From Chitinophagaceae bacterium (GTDB taxonomy: Bacteria > Bacteroidota > Bacteroidia > Chitinophagales > Chitinophagaceae): 8,842 nt of DNA. A program made the translations under genes and the position numbers. This document shows, in pieces, positions 1-4,858 of this stretch; position 1 is the first letter of the stretch, and every line of letters starts with the position of its first letter. The stretch is taken from contig JAACZX010000486.1 of the NCBI GenBank assembly GCA_009996555.1, positions 1 through 8,842 on the forward strand. The letters are read 5' to 3'. The notes under the pieces are model-generated. The model was given only the letters and a program-made list of their open reading frames with translations. It ran no database searches and was not told the origin of the DNA.

Positions 1-24
1 TGTCTCGTCCTGAAATAGGTTGAC
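1..24 (+). repeat. IS left terminal inverted repeat (IRL)
   Basis: Begins TGTCTCGTCC and ends GGTTGAC. It matches the reverse complement of 1471-1494 at 20 of 24 positions; the differences are at positions 4, 12, 17 and 18. Its inner half also pairs with 31-39 just before the orfA start codon, forming a hairpin. Confidence 0.9.
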
Positions 25-39
25 TACAAATCAACCATT
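13..39 (+). promoter_or_regulatory. Hairpin between IRL and the orfA start codon
   Basis: AAAT-a-GGTTGA (13-23) is complementary to TCAACC-ATTT (31-39/40), giving about ten base pairs with one bulged A and a 7-nt loop. It ends 2-3 nt before the orfA ATG at 42. Hairpins of this kind in IS ends would form only in transcripts that enter from outside, where they can hide the start region and limit transposase made by read-through. That function is inferred from other IS elements. Confidence 0.45.
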
Positions 40-41
40 TT

Positions 42-416
42 ATGGATTTAAAAGAACAGATTATTAAGGAGTACCTGGAAACAGGTTGCGGTTACCGGAG
101 GCTTCAATCAAAGTATGGCATCAGTCGTACTACTATTTGCAAATGGGTGCAAATTTACCAGGGTGTTCATGGTTTAGGAAGAACAGCCAAACAACAAAGC
201 CACTATCTTCGGGATATGGATGATCCCAACAAAAAACGCTTACCCAAAAAGCAAATCACAGCGGATGATTTAGAAAAGAAAATTGCAGCATTGGAAAAGC
301 AATTGCAATGGGAAAAACTTCGTGCCGATGCTTTAGATACACTCATTAATGTGGCCGAAGACAAACTCAACATCTCTATCAGAAAAAAGTCTGGAAGCCC
401 ACGGTCCGGGAAATAA
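42..416 (+). CDS. IS3-family transposase OrfA (HTH and coiled coil)
   Basis: A 124-aa DNA-binding subunit of the IS transposase. Residues about 8-40 form a helix-turn-helix (YRRLQSKYGISRTTICKWV), which recognises the terminal repeats. Residues about 72-108 are a heptad-rich coiled coil (DLEKKIAALEKQL and onward) of the leucine-zipper kind that mediates OrfA/OrfAB multimerisation in this family. The frame ends at TAA 414-416, just after an A6G slippery heptamer. A fraction of ribosomes should shift back one base there to make the OrfAB fusion of about 426 aa. OrfA alone normally acts as a regulator in IS3 elements. The start at ATG 42 lies 17 nt inside the left inverted repeat, and no Shine-Dalgarno is visible. 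Confidence 0.92.
   Translation: MDLKEQIIKEYLETGCGYRRLQSKYGISRTTICKWVQIYQGVHGLGRTAKQQSHYLRDMDDPNKKRLPKKQITADDLEKKIAALEKQLQWEKLRADALDTLINVAEDKLNISIRKKSGSPRSGK
383..389 (+). promoter_or_regulatory. Programmed -1 ribosomal frameshift site (A AAA AAG)
   Basis: The heptamer AAAAAAG is in the exact X-XXY-YYZ register of orfA: the first A is the last base of an AGA codon, followed by AAA and AAG. Shifting back one base joins IRKK of OrfA to KKVWKPTVREIKKTY in the orfB frame, which continues without a stop to 1321. CTGGA (391-395) and TCCGG (405-409) could form a weak downstream stem that stimulates the shift. Confidence 0.88.
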
Positions 417-1321
417 AAAAGACATATAGTTCAGTTAGTTTACAAACTATCTGTCGGCTGTTGGGCTATACGCCACAGGCGTATCATAAACACATGAGCA
501 AAACTTTGCGCTTGCACTTACAGGAAGGCATTGTGCTGCAACAAATACAACAAATCAGAAAATACCAACCCCGCTGTGGTGGCAGAAAACTCTTTATTGA
601 ACTGCTGCCCTTCTTTCATGCACACAACATTAAAATGGGAAGAGATGCATTCTTTGATTTACTGCGTCGAAACAAACTGCTGGTGCGAAAACTGAAACGC
701 AATGTTTATACCACCATGAGTAAACATCACTTCCGGCGCTATCCCAATCTGGCAAAGGATTTTACGCCCATCAAAGCTCATGAACTTTGGGTAGCTGATA
801 TTACTTACATACCCACAAAACACCGGCATGCTTACCTGTTTCTCATTACAGATGCTTACAGCCGAAAGATTGTAGGCTTCCACCTCAGTGATGATATGAA
901 AGTAAGCAGTGGCCTCATCGCTCTGAAAAAAGCATTGGCACAAAAACCAGCAGAGGCTATTGTAATACATCACAGCGACAGAGGTATCCAGTATTGCAGC
1001 ACGGAATACACCAATCTGTTGCAACAACACAATTGCATGATCAGCATGACACAAAACAGCGACCCTTACGAAAATGCAATTGCAGAAAGAGTAAACGGTA
1101 TTCTAAAGACAGAATTGATCAGCAACTATTACAAAGAACCCTTGGAAGCTTCACGACACATTGCAAGATGTATTACCATTTACAATTACCGACGAAGACA
1201 CAGCAGTCTCAACTGGCAGGTGCCGGAAGATGTACATAAACAGTACGGGCTGCAAAAGAAAACATGGCGAAACTACTATTACAAACGAATAAAAAAAGAA
1301 ACAGAAAATGCAAACACATAA
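389..1321 (+). CDS. IS3-family transposase OrfB, DDE catalytic domain
   Basis: The catalytic half of the transposase, an rve/RNase-H-fold integrase domain. It is made mainly as an OrfAB fusion by -1 frameshifting at 383-389. The frame is open from 389, and the first conventional start codon is only a TTG at 461. Counting from that TTG, the catalytic triad is D113 (LWVADITY), D173 (HHSDRGIQY) and E209 (NAIAERVNG). This gives the DD(35)E spacing typical of IS3, with the expected basic K216 seven residues after the Glu. The segment before the domain (about residues 30-80) is the HTH_21-like region with the 'RCGGRKL' motif. The C-terminal YNYRRRHSSLN motif is also characteristic. All the key residues are intact, so the element may be active. 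Confidence 0.93.
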   Translation, partial: VWKPTVREIKKTYSSVSLQTICRLLGYTPQAYHKHMSKTLRLHLQEGIVLQQIQQIRKYQPRCGGRKLFIELLPFFHAHNIKMGRDAFFDLLRRNKLLVRKLKRNVYTTMSKHHFRRYPNLAKDFTPIKAHELWVADITYIPTKHRHAYLFLITDAYSRKIVGFHLSDDMKVSSGLIALKKALAQKPAEAIVIHHSDRGIQYCSTEYTNLLQQHNCMISMTQNSDPYENAIAERVNGILKTELISNYYKEPLEASRHIARCITIYNYRRRHSSLNWQVPEDVHKQYGLQKKTWRNYYYKRIKKETENANT

Positions 1322-1335
1322 CCCTGCCGGCACAC

Positions 1336-1379
1336 AAAAATACCTGCTTTAGCTGTGGATGGCTACACAGGTATTTTTT
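1336..1379 (+). terminator. Terminator-like hairpin after orfB
   Basis: AAAAATACCTG (1336-1346) pairs perfectly with CAGGTATTTTT (1368-1378) and runs into a T tract. TAGC/GCTA (1350-1353 and 1362-1365) can extend the stem inside the loop. It starts 15 nt after the orfB stop. The A-rich 5' side makes it potentially bidirectional, so it may also limit transcription entering the IS from the right. Confidence 0.7.
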
Positions 1380-1408
1380 GCCATCGCACAACAAACACAA
1401 CTTTATTC

Positions 1409-1432
1409 ATCAACCTATTTTAGGATCAATTA
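1409..1432 (-). repeat. Internal third copy of the IS inverted repeat
   Basis: ATCAACCTATTTTAGGATCA resembles the inner part of the right-end repeat. It matches the reverse complement of IRL at 17 of 24 positions, failing mainly at the outer tip (ATTA instead of the expected end). It lies 62 bp inside the true right end in the same orientation as IRR. It may be an ancestral right end, or an extra transposase-binding site. Confidence 0.6.
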
Positions 1433-1470
1433 TCTTAGTAAACCGATAGCAGGATTAATTAACTAAACCA

Positions 1471-1494
1471 GTCAACTAATTTTAGGACGATACA
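1471..1494 (-). repeat. IS right terminal inverted repeat (IRR)
   Basis: Begins GTCAACTAATTTTAGG and ends GACGATACA. It matches the complement of IRL at 20 of 24 positions, including the terminal TGT/ACA. This is the better of the two candidate right ends and sets the element boundary at 1494. Confidence 0.88.
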
Positions 1495-1499
1495 GACAG

Positions 1500-1521
1500 A
1501 GACACTTCCTTAAAAGTGTCT
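1500..1521 (+). repeat. 8-bp perfect inverted repeat beside the IS right end
   Basis: AGACACTT (1500-1507) and AAGTGTCT (1514-1521) are perfect complements with a 6-nt loop, starting six bases beyond the IS end. It lies in the 5' remnant of the interrupted gene and overlaps its only upstream start codon (GTG 1516). It could be part of the insertion target, part of a cassette boundary, or chance. Confidence 0.5.
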
Positions 1522-1890
1522 ACCATTACACTTGACACTCTTTACATGTACGACGGAACACCATTCAAAGTTGAAGCAACTTTTACTGCTGTAACTGACG
1601 TTAAAACAAATCGTCTTAGAAAAATCATTTGGGACAATCCAGGAGAATACTACTCTTTCGTGACACTTTACTATAATAAAAATGGTGCAATAAAAGGGCT
1701 CATTAAAGCTAAGTATAGAGCTACTGACACTAATCCTGAACATGAATGCAACTCTATCTTTTACTATAGCGGTGAAAAAGTTTTAAAAGAAATAGTACTT
1801 AGTACTTCAAACAAAGATTTTCACACAAATGGCTACTGGTACATGAGTACCGTCAACGATTTTATTAAACTTGCTGGTCTTAAATTCTAG
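1516..1890 (+). CDS. Hypothetical protein, 5' end lost to the IS insertion
   Basis: Up to 131 residues are open from the IS boundary at 1495 to TAG 1888-1890. The first usable start is a GTG at 1516, giving 124 aa with no clear ribosome binding site. The frame continues upstream without a stop to the junction, so I infer that the IS removed the true start and probably a signal peptide. The remaining protein is rich in beta-strand-like segments with many Tyr/Phe and charged residues (DGTPFKVEATF, EYYSFVTLYYNKNG, NSIFYYSGEKVLKE), resembling small periplasmic or outer-surface domains. I recognise no family. The attC-like element that follows starts at the stop codon, as for the other genes of the array. 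It is probably not expressed as the original protein. Confidence 0.6.
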   Translation: MSTITLDTLYMYDGTPFKVEATFTAVTDVKTNRLRKIIWDNPGEYYSFVTLYYNKNGAIKGLIKAKYRATDTNPEHECNSIFYYSGEKVLKEIVLSTSNKDFHTNGYWYMSTVNDFIKLAGLKF

Positions 1891-2098
1891 CGACATGCGG
1901 CTAACATTGGGTTTTCTGCAAGTTGGGCTTGACCTTGTAACCTCAGCTATTTGCAAATCCCAGCTTTAGTTTGGGCTGGACGAATAACTATCAGCTTTTG
2001 TACATAACTTAAAAAATATATTCTTAATCAGCAGCGGTTATTGGCAGACGGAATTCTAATTCCCAACCTGCATAAAGCCCTGCTCGTTGTACGTCACC
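1890..2098 (+). repeat. attC-like recombination element A
   Basis: This non-coding stretch lies between the truncated gene and the next gene. Its left arm has a core-like CGGCTAAC (1898-1905), then GGGTTTT (1909-1915) and TGCAAGTTGGG (1917-1927). Its right arm has CCCAACCTGCA (2062-2072), AAAGCCC (2074-2080) and a GTTGTAC core at 2086-2092. TGCAAGTTGGG pairs with CCCAACCTGCA at 10 of 11 positions, and GGGTTTT pairs with AAAGCCC allowing one G-T. Outer AAC and GTT also oppose each other. This nested imperfect palindrome with AAC/GTT ends is the design of integron attC sites, though at about 200 bp it is longer than most. GGAATT-ct-AATTCC (2050-2063) is an additional perfect small palindrome. 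Confidence 0.6.
2031..2098 (+). repeat. 68-bp direct repeat, copy 1
   Basis: The right half of attC-like element A. It is identical to 2854-2921 at 60 of 68 positions with no gaps, and weaker similarity continues leftwards. It ends at the GTTGTAC core and the first bases of the next unit. The last three bases before the ATG at 2101 belong to the unit that follows. Confidence 0.85.
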
Positions 2099-2100
2099 TT

Positions 2101-2799
2101 ATGCGACACTTCCTTACATTCATATTGACTATTTGTTTCGGCGTTGCCTTCGGACAAGACTTTGCTTATCCTTACATCAAATCAACAGGACAAAGCATAG
2201 CTGATTTTGTTCCCACAGGTTGGACAATTCTTGACAGTGCTTATGGTGACTTGAACAAAGATGGCACAAAAGACGCAGCTATTGTTATTCAGCACATAGA
2301 CAGCATTTCACTCGTAAATAGTTTAGAAGACACTGTTTTGACGCAACCCAGAACGTTATTGATATTTTTCAAAAAGCCTGCTGACAATAGTTATGAATTG
2401 ATAGAACAAAGCAATTCATTTATTTTAAAGCATGACAATCCGACTATGGATGACCCGTATCAAGGGATGACGATTAACAGCGGAATATTGGAAGTGAAGT
2501 TTCATCTCTTTTACAACATGGGCAGTTGGTATGTGACAAATGCTGTTTACAAATTCCGTTATCAACAAAGGCAATTTGTTTTAATCGGCGCTGACAATTC
2601 TTCTTTCCACAGGGCGACACACGACTTTGAAGACTACAGCTACAACTTCTTGACAAAGAAAAGAGCGTTAACAAAAGGCAACGACAATAAAGGTACTAAA
2701 AAGACGACATGGAAATTATTGAACATTTCGCAACTTAAAACGCTAAAGACTTTTGTTGAACCATTCACTTGGGAAGTTGAAGCAGACCTTTATTTGTAG
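2101..2799 (+). CDS. Exported protein with a DxNxDGxxD (FG-GAP/VCBS-like) motif
   Basis: A 232-aa protein starting at ATG 2101. A longer reading from TTG 2041 would translate the repeat and is unlikely. Residues 1-19 are a signal peptide (MRHFLTFILT..GVAFGQ), with probable cleavage after GQ, so the product is likely periplasmic or surface-exposed. Residues 49-63 (GDLNKDGTKDAAIVI) carry a DxNxDGxxD calcium-loop-type motif as in FG-GAP/VCBS repeats, here as a single copy. A beta-rich C-terminal part follows, with LFYNMGSWYVTNAVYKFRY and FVLIGADN. Similar single-copy proteins are known as uncharacterised exported proteins. The ATG lies only 14 nt after the GTT core of element A and the stop codon overlaps element B, so the gene fills its unit, as cassette genes do. 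Function unknown; ligand binding is a guess. Confidence 0.8.
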   Translation: MRHFLTFILTICFGVAFGQDFAYPYIKSTGQSIADFVPTGWTILDSAYGDLNKDGTKDAAIVIQHIDSISLVNSLEDTVLTQPRTLLIFFKKPADNSYELIEQSNSFILKHDNPTMDDPYQGMTINSGILEVKFHLFYNMGSWYVTNAVYKFRYQQRQFVLIGADNSSFHRATHDFEDYSYNFLTKKRALTKGNDNKGTKKTTWKLLNISQLKTLKTFVEPFTWEVEADLYL

Positions 2800-2921
2800 T
2801 GATGAACAATGCCAAGCAACAGAATAAACAATGAACTTAAATTTATAAATTGAGCAGCGATTATGGGCAGACGGAATGCTAATTCCCCACCTGCACAAAG
2901 CCCTGCCCGTTGTAGGTAACC
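2798..2921 (+). repeat. attC-like recombination element B
   Basis: It begins inside the stop codon of the previous gene. AGTGATGAACAAT (2798-2810) matches the reverse complement of that unit's own first bases, GTTGTACGTCACC at 2086, at 9 of 13 positions. The right half, 2854-2921, is the second copy of the 68-bp repeat and ends in GTTGTAGGTAACC (2909-2921). Arm-to-arm pairing is poor because the left arm is short and divergent, so it may be a decayed or atypical site. The total is about 124 bp. Confidence 0.52.
2854..2921 (+). repeat. 68-bp direct repeat, copy 2
   Basis: Matches 2031-2098 at 60 of 68 positions without gaps. Differences are scattered, except that two of the eight fall after the GTTGTA core, where the bases belong to a different unit. 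It contains GGAAT-gct-ATTCC, keeping five pairs of the small palindrome of copy 1. Confidence 0.85.
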
Positions 2922-2941
2922 TAAAGAACCTCTCTATTACT

Positions 2942-3463
2942 ATGAGCTTTTTCAAAAAACTGTTCGGTGACAAAGACAATTCACAAGGAGACAATCAAAA
3001 GCTAAACCTTGACACATTACTTACATCTGCTGACACCAACAGCACAATCATCGAACTGGACAACCATATATGCAAACTATGTTCTTGGGGTGACAACCTA
3101 GACCGTTTGACCGAGCCTCAGAAACACTTTTTTTTCAATCAAAACCTTGAGAGGGAAATCAATAACGGCGGCTTTAATCAATACTTCTACAATTCAAGTG
3201 GTGACTATGCTCATGAGACATTGACTTCTTTGCAATCAATTGGTGCAAATAAAACAGCAGTCATTTTGCGACAAGCAATAGACCAATTTCCAAATTCTAC
3301 AGTTCCTAAAGACAGACAAGAAAGACAAAATGTTTTGGAGCAAATCGAAGACAAAGCAAACGAAGTGTGGGAAAATCTTGACCAAAAATTCTATGCTTAC
3401 GAAGACGACCTAACTGAACTTAACTTGGAATATGTAGAGCAACATCGTAATTCTTTTGAGTGA
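2942..3463 (+). CDS. DMP19-family (DUF4375) protein
   Basis: A 173-aa protein starting at ATG 2942; in-frame codons further upstream fall in the repeat. The domain covers about residues 35-170, with the family signature REINNGGFNQYFYNSSGD at 71-88, followed by HETLTSLQSIGA and the closing DQKFYAYEDDLTELNLEYVEQH. It is strongly acidic and has no signal peptide, so it should be cytoplasmic. The family takes its name from Neisseria DMP19, a DNA-mimic protein that binds a repressor by imitating DNA; most members have no known role. The N-terminal 30 residues (MSFFKKLFGDKDN) look like a linker or amphipathic lead. It is the single gene of the best-defined cassette-like unit (2910-about 3660). A DNA-mimic, anti-regulatory or defence role is possible but not shown. 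Confidence 0.85.
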   Translation: MSFFKKLFGDKDNSQGDNQKLNLDTLLTSADTNSTIIELDNHICKLCSWGDNLDRLTEPQKHFFFNQNLEREINNGGFNQYFYNSSGDYAHETLTSLQSIGANKTAVILRQAIDQFPNSTVPKDRQERQNVLEQIEDKANEVWENLDQKFYAYEDDLTELNLEYVEQHRNSFE

Positions 3464-3469
3464 CGACAA

Positions 3470-3672
3470 GGCTACCTACAACATGTGTTTTGCCAAAATC
3501 GGGGCTGAAGTAATAAACATGAACAGTTGTTTCCCTTATCTGCTTTAGCTTCAGAGTGACCGGCTTCGCTCGGTCATTTTTTGGTGATTGAACTGTCGTA
3601 ATTCTATTTAACTTTAGTTATCAGGCTGGACGTTATAAAATATCCCGTCTTCGGCAATACCTGAACCTTGGC
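3470..3672 (+). repeat. attC-like recombination element C
   Basis: It starts seven bases after the DMP19-family stop codon. GGCTACCTACAAC (3470-3482) matches the reverse complement of the same unit's first bases, GTTGTAGGTAACC at 2909-2921, at 12 of 13 positions. The inner arms TTGCCAAAATCGGG (3490-3503) and CCCGTCTTCGGCAA (3644-3657) are complementary at 11 of 14. The spacer includes a strong terminator and a segment, about 3596-3635, that resembles 4774-4810 in element D (TCGTAATTCTA and CAGGCTGGACG shared). The right core is unclear: alignment with element D puts it near CCTTGG at 3666-3671, while TAATAGCAAAC near 3681 is an alternative. A short open stretch, ATG 3519 to TAG 3549, is too small to call. 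Confidence 0.55.
3557..3582 (+). terminator. Rho-independent terminator inside element C
   Basis: TGACCG (3557-3562) and CGGTCA (3571-3576) form a GC-rich stem around GCTTCGCT, in which GC-TTC-GC can add two pairs. Six T's follow at 3577-3582. It would end transcription of the DMP19-family gene and isolate the peptidase gene downstream, which would then need its own promoter. Confidence 0.82.
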
Positions 3673-3702
3673 TCCCATTCCTAATAGCAAACTACATAGC
3701 TC

Positions 3703-4671
3703 ATGAAATTTCCGCTTTTTCTCCTGTTTAGTTTGATTACTTCTAACATGTGTGGTCAGACTAATTCAGACAAAACTTCGAAACCGGCAGAAAGGTACTT
3801 GTACGAGCTTTGTCATTTAATCAAGCAATATTCACTTTATAAGGACTCGATCAAGTGGGACGATTTGGAGGCGAAAGTGCATGTGCTTTCAAAACAAATC
3901 AATCGTATCGAAGAATCCAGGGATGTAATCGACACAATATTAACTGCACTAAGGCATGCCGGTGATAAGCATTCCGGATTTATTGAAAAGCAAAATGCAA
4001 AACAACTTACAGATAACCGGTATGCAGGTGACTGGATAGTAAGCCGCTACTTACAGGACGGAATAGGATATATCAAGGTTCCTGCGCTATTCTCCATAAA
4101 TCAAAAGGCGGGTGTACGTTTCGCCACCGAAATACAACGCCAGATCAAGTTTCTTGATACAGACAATAGCATCCAAGGCTGGATTGTTGATTTACGGGGC
4201 AATAAAGGAGGGAGTATGCACCCTATGATTAAGGGTTTAAGCTGTTTGATTGGAACCGGAATCTACGGTTATGCCATCTACCCCAGCAATGCAGTAGCGT
4301 TATCAACCGAAACCGGTCAGACTTCCTACATTAAATTGAAATCGCCATATAAAACAAAACGCCCATATAATCGGATTGCAGTTTTAATCGATTCTTCAAC
4401 AGCCAGCAGCGGAGAATTTACCGCCATTGCGTTTAAGTCTCTTCCAAATGTTAAGTTCTTTGGTCAAGCCACCGCAGGGTTAACAACTTCTAATCAAACG
4501 TTCCGGCTTTCTGACGGTTCCTTTTTATACTTAGCTACTTCTTTTATGGCAGACAGATACAAAAACACCTATTTGCCTAAAATTGTCCCGGACGTGGTTG
4601 TTTCATCACAACAGGGAAGTGAACATGACCAAACCCTAATCGTTGCGAAAGAATGGCTGCTATCAAATTAA
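3703..4671 (+). CDS. S41-family (tricorn/CTP-like) secreted serine peptidase
   Basis: A 322-aa protein with a signal peptide at 1-19 (MKFPLFLLFSLITSNMCGQ), cleaved probably after GQ. M-C is not a normal lipobox. An alpha-helical N-terminal domain (about 30-100) precedes the S41 core. Family marks are the GDKHSGF motif with H90, DLRGNKGG at 163-170, and STASSGEF at 232-239 with the presumed nucleophile S235. GQATAGLTTSNQTF (254-267), a DGS turn and Y-LPKIVPDVVV complete the fold. No PDZ domain lies between. In the bacterial CTP alignment the general-base lysine sits about 25 residues after the Ser; here that place is L260. Ser-His chemistry as in tricorn-type S41 enzymes is more likely. Its substrate is unknown. 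It lies between attC-like elements C and D, after a terminator. Confidence 0.88.
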   Translation: MKFPLFLLFSLITSNMCGQTNSDKTSKPAERYLYELCHLIKQYSLYKDSIKWDDLEAKVHVLSKQINRIEESRDVIDTILTALRHAGDKHSGFIEKQNAKQLTDNRYAGDWIVSRYLQDGIGYIKVPALFSINQKAGVRFATEIQRQIKFLDTDNSIQGWIVDLRGNKGGSMHPMIKGLSCLIGTGIYGYAIYPSNAVALSTETGQTSYIKLKSPYKTKRPYNRIAVLIDSSTASSGEFTAIAFKSLPNVKFFGQATAGLTTSNQTFRLSDGSFLYLATSFMADRYKNTYLPKIVPDVVVSSQQGSEHDQTLIVAKEWLLSN

Positions 4672-4699
4672 CAAAGAGGGCAGATGGAATGTGTCTTTC

Positions 4700-4858
4700 G
4701 TTTGCAACGCATATCCCCGCAGCATACCGGGCTCAACTTGCATTGTTGCGTTGATATGTGTAACTTCAACTTTCGTAATTCTACTTGGCTTCAATAGGCC
4801 AGGCTGGACGGAAGAACATTGCCCACCTGCACACAGCCCTGAACATTAGCGGCAAGCC
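4700..4858 (+). repeat. attC-like recombination element D (last of the array)
   Basis: It follows the peptidase stop by about 30 nt. The left side has GTTTGCAACG (4700-4709), GTTTGC of which could complement AGCAAAC near 3686 at the start of the peptidase unit. The right side, GGACGGAAGAACATTGCCC at 4806 then ACCTGCAC and AGCCCTGAACATTAGC (4825-4850), aligns with the right arms of elements A and B. Pairing between arms is weak (GGGC with GCCC). The centre shares TCGTAATTCTA and CAGGCTGGACG with element C. It is clearly related to the other elements but is the most degenerate. Confidence 0.5.

Larger units (their letters stand above)
1..1494 (+). mobile_element. Complete IS3-family insertion sequence
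   Basis: The element is bounded by 24-bp imperfect inverted repeats that begin TGT and end ACA and match at 20 of 24 positions. Between them lie orfA and orfB, overlapping through a -1 frameshift signal, which is the standard IS3-family layout. The length of about 1.49 kb is within the family range. The noncoding right end, about 170 bp after orfB, is longer than needed and holds a terminator-like hairpin and an extra IR-like copy. The window begins exactly at the left end, so the left flank and any 3-4 bp target duplication cannot be checked. On the right the element abuts GACAGAGACAC and cuts into a downstream reading frame. I do not assign a subgroup. Confidence 0.93.

Noticed and set aside
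659..1054. Minus-strand open frame of 131 codons within orfB
   Set aside because: It lies wholly opposite the DDE transposase coding sequence, with no recognisable domain; the orfB frame has all catalytic motifs.
994..1239. Plus-strand open frame overlapping orfB
   Set aside because: Out-of-frame reading of the transposase catalytic region, without family features.
2041..2100. TTG start extending the exported protein upstream by 20 residues
   Set aside because: These codons are the 68-bp repeat, which also gives HKAL-like residues before the DMP19-family gene. The ATG at 2101 gives a proper signal peptide.
2876..2941. Upstream extension of the DMP19-family gene
   Set aside because: Translated repeat sequence; the ATG at 2942 starts a clean protein.
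3519..3549. Nine-codon open frame inside attC-like element C
   Set aside because: Too short and without a ribosome binding site; more likely spacer sequence.
4643..4849. 68-codon open frame after the peptidase
   Set aside because: It begins inside the peptidase gene in another frame and then translates attC-like element D.
1890..4858. CRISPR array
   Set aside because: Repeats are long, imperfect, few, and separated by whole genes of 500-1000 bp instead of short unique spacers.
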